From Paragonimus skrjabini miyazakii (Eukaryota; Platyhelminthes; Trematoda; Plagiorchiida; Troglotrematidae), in contig JTDE01021172.1 of the NCBI GenBank assembly GCA_014338405.1, positions 1-64,000 of the forward strand: a stretch of DNA of 64,000 bases. The letters are read 5' to 3'. Of this stretch, positions 59,666 to 64,000 are shown piece by piece (positions within the stretch are counted from its first letter, which is position 1; every line of letters begins with the position of its first letter). A program made the position numbers and the translations under genes. The notes under the pieces are model-generated. The model did no database searches and was not told the DNA's origin. It worked only from the letters and a program-made list of their open reading frames with translations.

Positions 59666-62600
59666 CTAAAATAAACACGAGGAATAATGTGAATTCGGAG
59701 ATTAAAAAAGTGCAATTGCAATTATGTCACAGCTAACCGAGTGAGTGAATTATTTTACCATTCAAAACCGGTTGGTTAGTATTAATCAAATGATCACGCG
59801 TTTGACAGAAAGTTCAATCTCAGTGCCGCTATGTTAGTACATTCAGATGAAACTTGCCTGGATAAGACTCTTGATTGTGCTATGTATACAATATGTGCTC
59901 AATCAAAGATAAAATCGATAGCAGAGTATAAATTGAGACCGTGTGGACTATCGGCTGACACATGGAATTCCAAATACTCTAGAGGGTGATAAACATCCGA
60001 AAAACATGTAGCCCGGTACAAAGTGTTCGTGTGTAATGAATTGAAAAATAATATAAATTGGTTTGTCAACCAAATCCGATGCAAGTAAATACCGTCAATC
60101 AATAACTGAAGCAGAAAAATTGAATGGGAACAAAATAACCAGCATTCCCAAACGTTTAAGACTAACAATCAGCAGATGGGTATTGAATTTGTTGATTGAC
60201 CAGGAGCAATATTTTCTAATGCTTCCGTTCCCCAGACCGAATTAACGATAGCACGCCAGTTCCACCAGGGACGTCTGTAAGATGGAGGTTCGTGACTGAA
60301 CTATACTACTTCTTCGGCTAAGCTAACGAGGAAAGTCGCTGCTGCGTGCTGAGAGAAACAAGCAGTTTAACCCACTGACTCAATCAAGATCGAGTTTAAC
60401 TGAAACGTTTGGTTTGTAGACCTTAGGACCATAGGGTTAGTGTGGATTATCTCGTTTATACAAAGTTTTTAAAGTTATATTTGACATCAAGTTGAAAGTT
60501 ATGAGAAGATGAGAAAGATTGCATTTGCACATTCTCCAAAATAAACATAATTTAAGTAGGGTTCTGCTTTTGTCCAATATACCTTTATCGCTTCAAGTGA
60601 TGACGTCTTAATTGCCAAGGGTCGTGGTAAGATGATTCATGTACGTTATAATTTCCAAATTAACTATATTTTCTTGCAATCGAATTTAAGTTATTGAGCT
60701 AAACTTACATGGTTCATACATATTATCCAGTAAAATAAAGCGTGTCTGTATGATTATGTGATACTTTACCCGTTAACTCTATGTTTTTGTCATGAAACGA
60801 TGTATTCCAAACAGAAAAGTGTGTAACCAAACAGTAAGTTGAAACAATGAGGCTAGAGTGTTGAATATCTCAAAGTTCACGTTATCCGCAACCGTGACTT
60901 ACAACGTTCATATCCATTCATACGCTAGTGACTAAAGAAAATATCAAAAATAGCGAATTGTTATGAACTAAGTTAATGAAAGACGCCAGTCTTTCTTGGA
61001 GAAAAATACACAAGAAACTTTCGTCAAATTGCTTGCAAGGTTTTTTATGAAGAAGAGTAAATAGTCTTGGGTTTAGAAACGTACACGTAAAACTCAAATC
61101 ATATTGGTATAAATCACACAAACAGCAGCGTTTGAAGTATCATTCTGGATGGGCAATCGTTACATCTACTAATGTGTCCTTGTGGATTTCGAGAAATACC
61201 TATCGAAAAGTCACTTGCCATAAAATGTTTGTTTAAAAAAATCGTATATAAACTTATTGTGTATCCAGGATACAACCCAACAAACACTGTTTCGGAAAAT
61301 TCATAATTTGATTTAGTTAACGGTGAATCGAGTTTTAACAAAATTAGAAATCAGGTCATCCGTCAATTTGTTTCAGCACAACATACATATGTGAAAAGTA
61401 GAAATGTTACAATTTTGAAATACATGTACACGAGAGTAGATTTTAATCAGATCAGGATAGCGTTTAAAGGCAATTAATTACATTAAGCAGAAATCGATCA
61501 GGACAAAACGAATGCCTATAGAACCGTAACTATGACAACCGACTTGGAAAAGTGTTTATTATCCACGAAAATAACGACTAATTGGATAAGCAATTTGATC
61601 AGTCGACTTTGATTTTACGTATCGAACTCGGACTGCTGATAATTTCAGTCCACGAGCAGGTAATGATGATCATTTTTACGTAGATCTTCAGTTTTTACTG
61701 GCGGCCGTGACAATTACTTTTCTGTTAAAGCTGCTTAAATCATAGTTTGACAGTAATTGTGACAGTGCAATGTACAAAACGGTAAGAATAGAGTTTATTT
61801 CTTTTTGTATTCCAAGTGACCGGAAAATCTTACTTCAAAAATACACATGATAGAATGACATCAGTTTCTTTCTGAGAAGTGAGCTTATCTTGGAACGTGA
61901 CCGGAACTCTTGAGTATGGTGACACATTGAAACTTGTCCCTTGAATTGGAGTTTTTTACGAACCGATAAATTCCTCTTGAAATCCGTTGAGATCAATTCT
62001 AAGCAGTAAAACGTTTATGTTAAACATATTTCTGACTCAACTTCCACCCGAAAAATCATGAGTCATTGGTATGTACTGGTAAATGTGATGTCGTGAGTTC
62101 GTAATATATTCCCGGAAAATAGGTTTTTATATCAACCACTAGAAAATTGAAAAGTGAGAGTCTGGCATTCAGATATTTTTCATTCAAAAGATTTGGTTTC
62201 TTTTGGAAAAGAGAAATAACTTGCTCAACGTCAACGGTAACTCTGTAGTGAGCTCAAATGTTGAAAGTGTGTTTACTAAGATGGTAAAATATACTAATTT
62301 TATAAGTACGTTTCGTCCATTGATTAGTATTTTTGAAACCAAGCGTCGGAACACATTTATAAAACAGTGAAACTGACTAACTGATATTCATCTTCCATAA
62401 AGTCATACTAAAACTTTCTGTGAAGAAATCAACGCACATGTGAATGGTGACGGTAGAGTCCTATTCATTCACACAATTATTGAGAACGATCCTAAGCTGA
62501 ATAAATGAATTACTATCCAATTTTTTTTAATATATTTGCTCCAAATACAAGTTTGAAAATAAGACTCCCTACGTCTTAACAGGCTGAATAATTGAATGTC

Positions 62601-64000
62601 AAAATGAGCCACAACTTGACATGGTCACTTCAGTTGAGCAGTGTTTTTTTACTGGAGTGAGAAGACGTAGAATTAATGTTTTGCATTCGGAATAGTTACT
62701 CACCAGGTAAACTATTATCCTCTGTCTTTTGGGCTTAAAAGCACTCCCTCATTGGTTACATTGTTGTCTGGTAATAATTCCTAATACTATTACTCAATAC
62801 TGTAGGCTTTCGCTAGATCCATGAAGTATTTGTTAAACAATAATAGTCTCATTGAGTTCATCAATCCAAACTTTTAACGCATCTAAAGTCGTTGATCTCT
62901 ATAGCTTCGTTAGATTGTAATTGATGTATTTCCAACGTTTCATGTACTACTCTAGATATGTTGTAAACTGTGCTTATTCTTCTTCTGTTATCCTCCACCT
63001 AGCATGGTTTCTTAGTAGTATTGACAATTTTGCATAAAATTACGCTGTAAGATTTAAAACTTGCGCCAAATGTCGTGTCTACTGAAGACGTGCTTACTTC
63101 GGCAATGCAGCTTCATCCCCCAGGGTTTATAAAATAATTTTTCGACCTACCGCTTCAATTTTCAGATAATTAGCTTCGTTCATAGCACTATCGAAAATGA
63201 ACGGGGATTCCGAATGCATTGTTTTTTTTTGTTAAATCATCTCAGTGAGTATTGAATAATACAGACCTGCTGCACTATTATACAGTGTTTGGGGTCATTT
63301 ATTGAACATGCATGTGAAATTTTCAAAACTGGAACATGTGTGTAGGTTCGACCGACAGTATACCTGTTCTTCAATTGAATGAGCTGAGCTCAGCTGGCAC
63401 CGAAAAAATAATAAGCGCTGTATGCTTTAGTTTTATGCGTGCGGTTTATTTGCACAAAGTGTCTCACGATTCGGGGGTTGGGCACCAGTACGCTGTCGCG
63501 AAAGCCTGTCGATTATCAGATTAGAAACTCACGTGAAAATTGAAACTGTCCACTGGAAACCCAGCATCTCGTCTAAAAATGCACTAAATTGCGAATCAGC
63601 TGAATAAACATAAGTGAGTTAATGTTTGAGCACGAGAGCTCTGAGATAGTGAACACAATTTTCGTGCTATTGGTCATCTGAATTCGTGTCGTGATGGCCA
63701 GAGCATCGACAATTAGAACTCACAGATTTTTCCTGTCCAACTTAAGAATGTCGATATACTGGTTGTCAATTTTTATTGACCTAATACTGGAAGTACAATG
63801 GCAAGATTACCACAGTTATTCGTATTGAGTGTCCGCCATAACGCACACCAACTCTACGGTCATGTGCTGGTCTACAGGAAATTTGAATGCTATTTCATTT
63901 TAACACTCAACGACTAGTATAGATATCGCATTTTCCTTCTTGATTCCTGTTTCCTGCGTGACACGATAAGGAAAGATTCAACCTCCTTTGAAGGTTAATG
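59666..64000. other. TATDN3-like intron or upstream region, nothing recognised
   Basis: AT-rich with very few open frames. The missing N-terminal TATDN3 exons were searched for by motif on the minus strand and not found. Confidence 0.5.

Noticed and set aside
1..64000. CRISPR arrays, operons or bacterial insertion sequences
   Set aside because: The window is eukaryotic, with spliced genes and retrotransposons; no repeat-spacer arrays or bacterial gene layout are seen.

Overview
This is a nuclear genomic window, almost certainly from a parasitic flatworm (digenean trematode). The evidence is two spliced genes with introns of 8 to 18 kb, dense decayed retrotransposons of types common in fluke genomes (an RTE-clade LINE resembling SR2, a second RTE-like LINE, CR1-clade LINEs, a Ty3/Gypsy relic), tRNA-derived SINEs, and SINE-like repeats carrying relics of a hammerhead ribozyme as in the schistosome Sm-alpha family. 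Two runs of exactly 100 N (27399-27498, 47931-48030) are scaffold gaps. I cannot name the species.

Host genes. (1) A plus-strand gene is supported by four exons whose splice sites and reading phases join exactly: 1336-1427, 18420-19371, 30878-30977 and 31528-32273. Read from the ATG at 1345 they give 1881 nt, or 626 residues plus stop. The protein is Ser/Thr/Pro/Gln-rich, appears disordered, and has a VIDLTDD motif like a SUMO-interaction motif; I cannot assign it to a family. (2) A minus-strand gene is a TATDN3-like TatD-family metal-dependent hydrolase. Its last three coding exons are 59553-59665, 51085-51165 and 33129-33272, and its N-terminal exons lie beyond the right edge or were not recognised. 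The two genes converge, with stop codons about 0.86 kb apart.

Layout. 1-18.4 kb: exon 1 and a 17 kb intron holding RTE copy 1, a head-to-head SINE pair inside one target-site duplication, and a hammerhead SINE. 18.4-32.3 kb: exons 2-4 with RTE copies 2 and 3 in intron 2. 33.1-51.2 kb: the last TATDN3-like intron, full of plus-strand (antisense) LINEs: an RTE-B element, an RTE fragment, a second hammerhead SINE, a CR1 element, an RTE 3' end, a CR1 3' end and a decayed CR1. 51.2-59.6 kb: the next intron, with a Ty3/Gypsy relic, a SINE and an RTE copy with an inverted 5' segment. 59.7-64 kb: AT-rich sequence with nothing recognised.

Every LINE and LTR element whose strand I could read is on the plus strand, apart from the inverted half of one RTE copy. 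None looks competent: all have stops, frameshifts, deletions or truncations. The most unusual structures are the SINE dimer at 5811-6378, the two hammerhead relics, the inverted RTE copy at about 56330-56830, and conserved hairpins at both ends of the RTE family.
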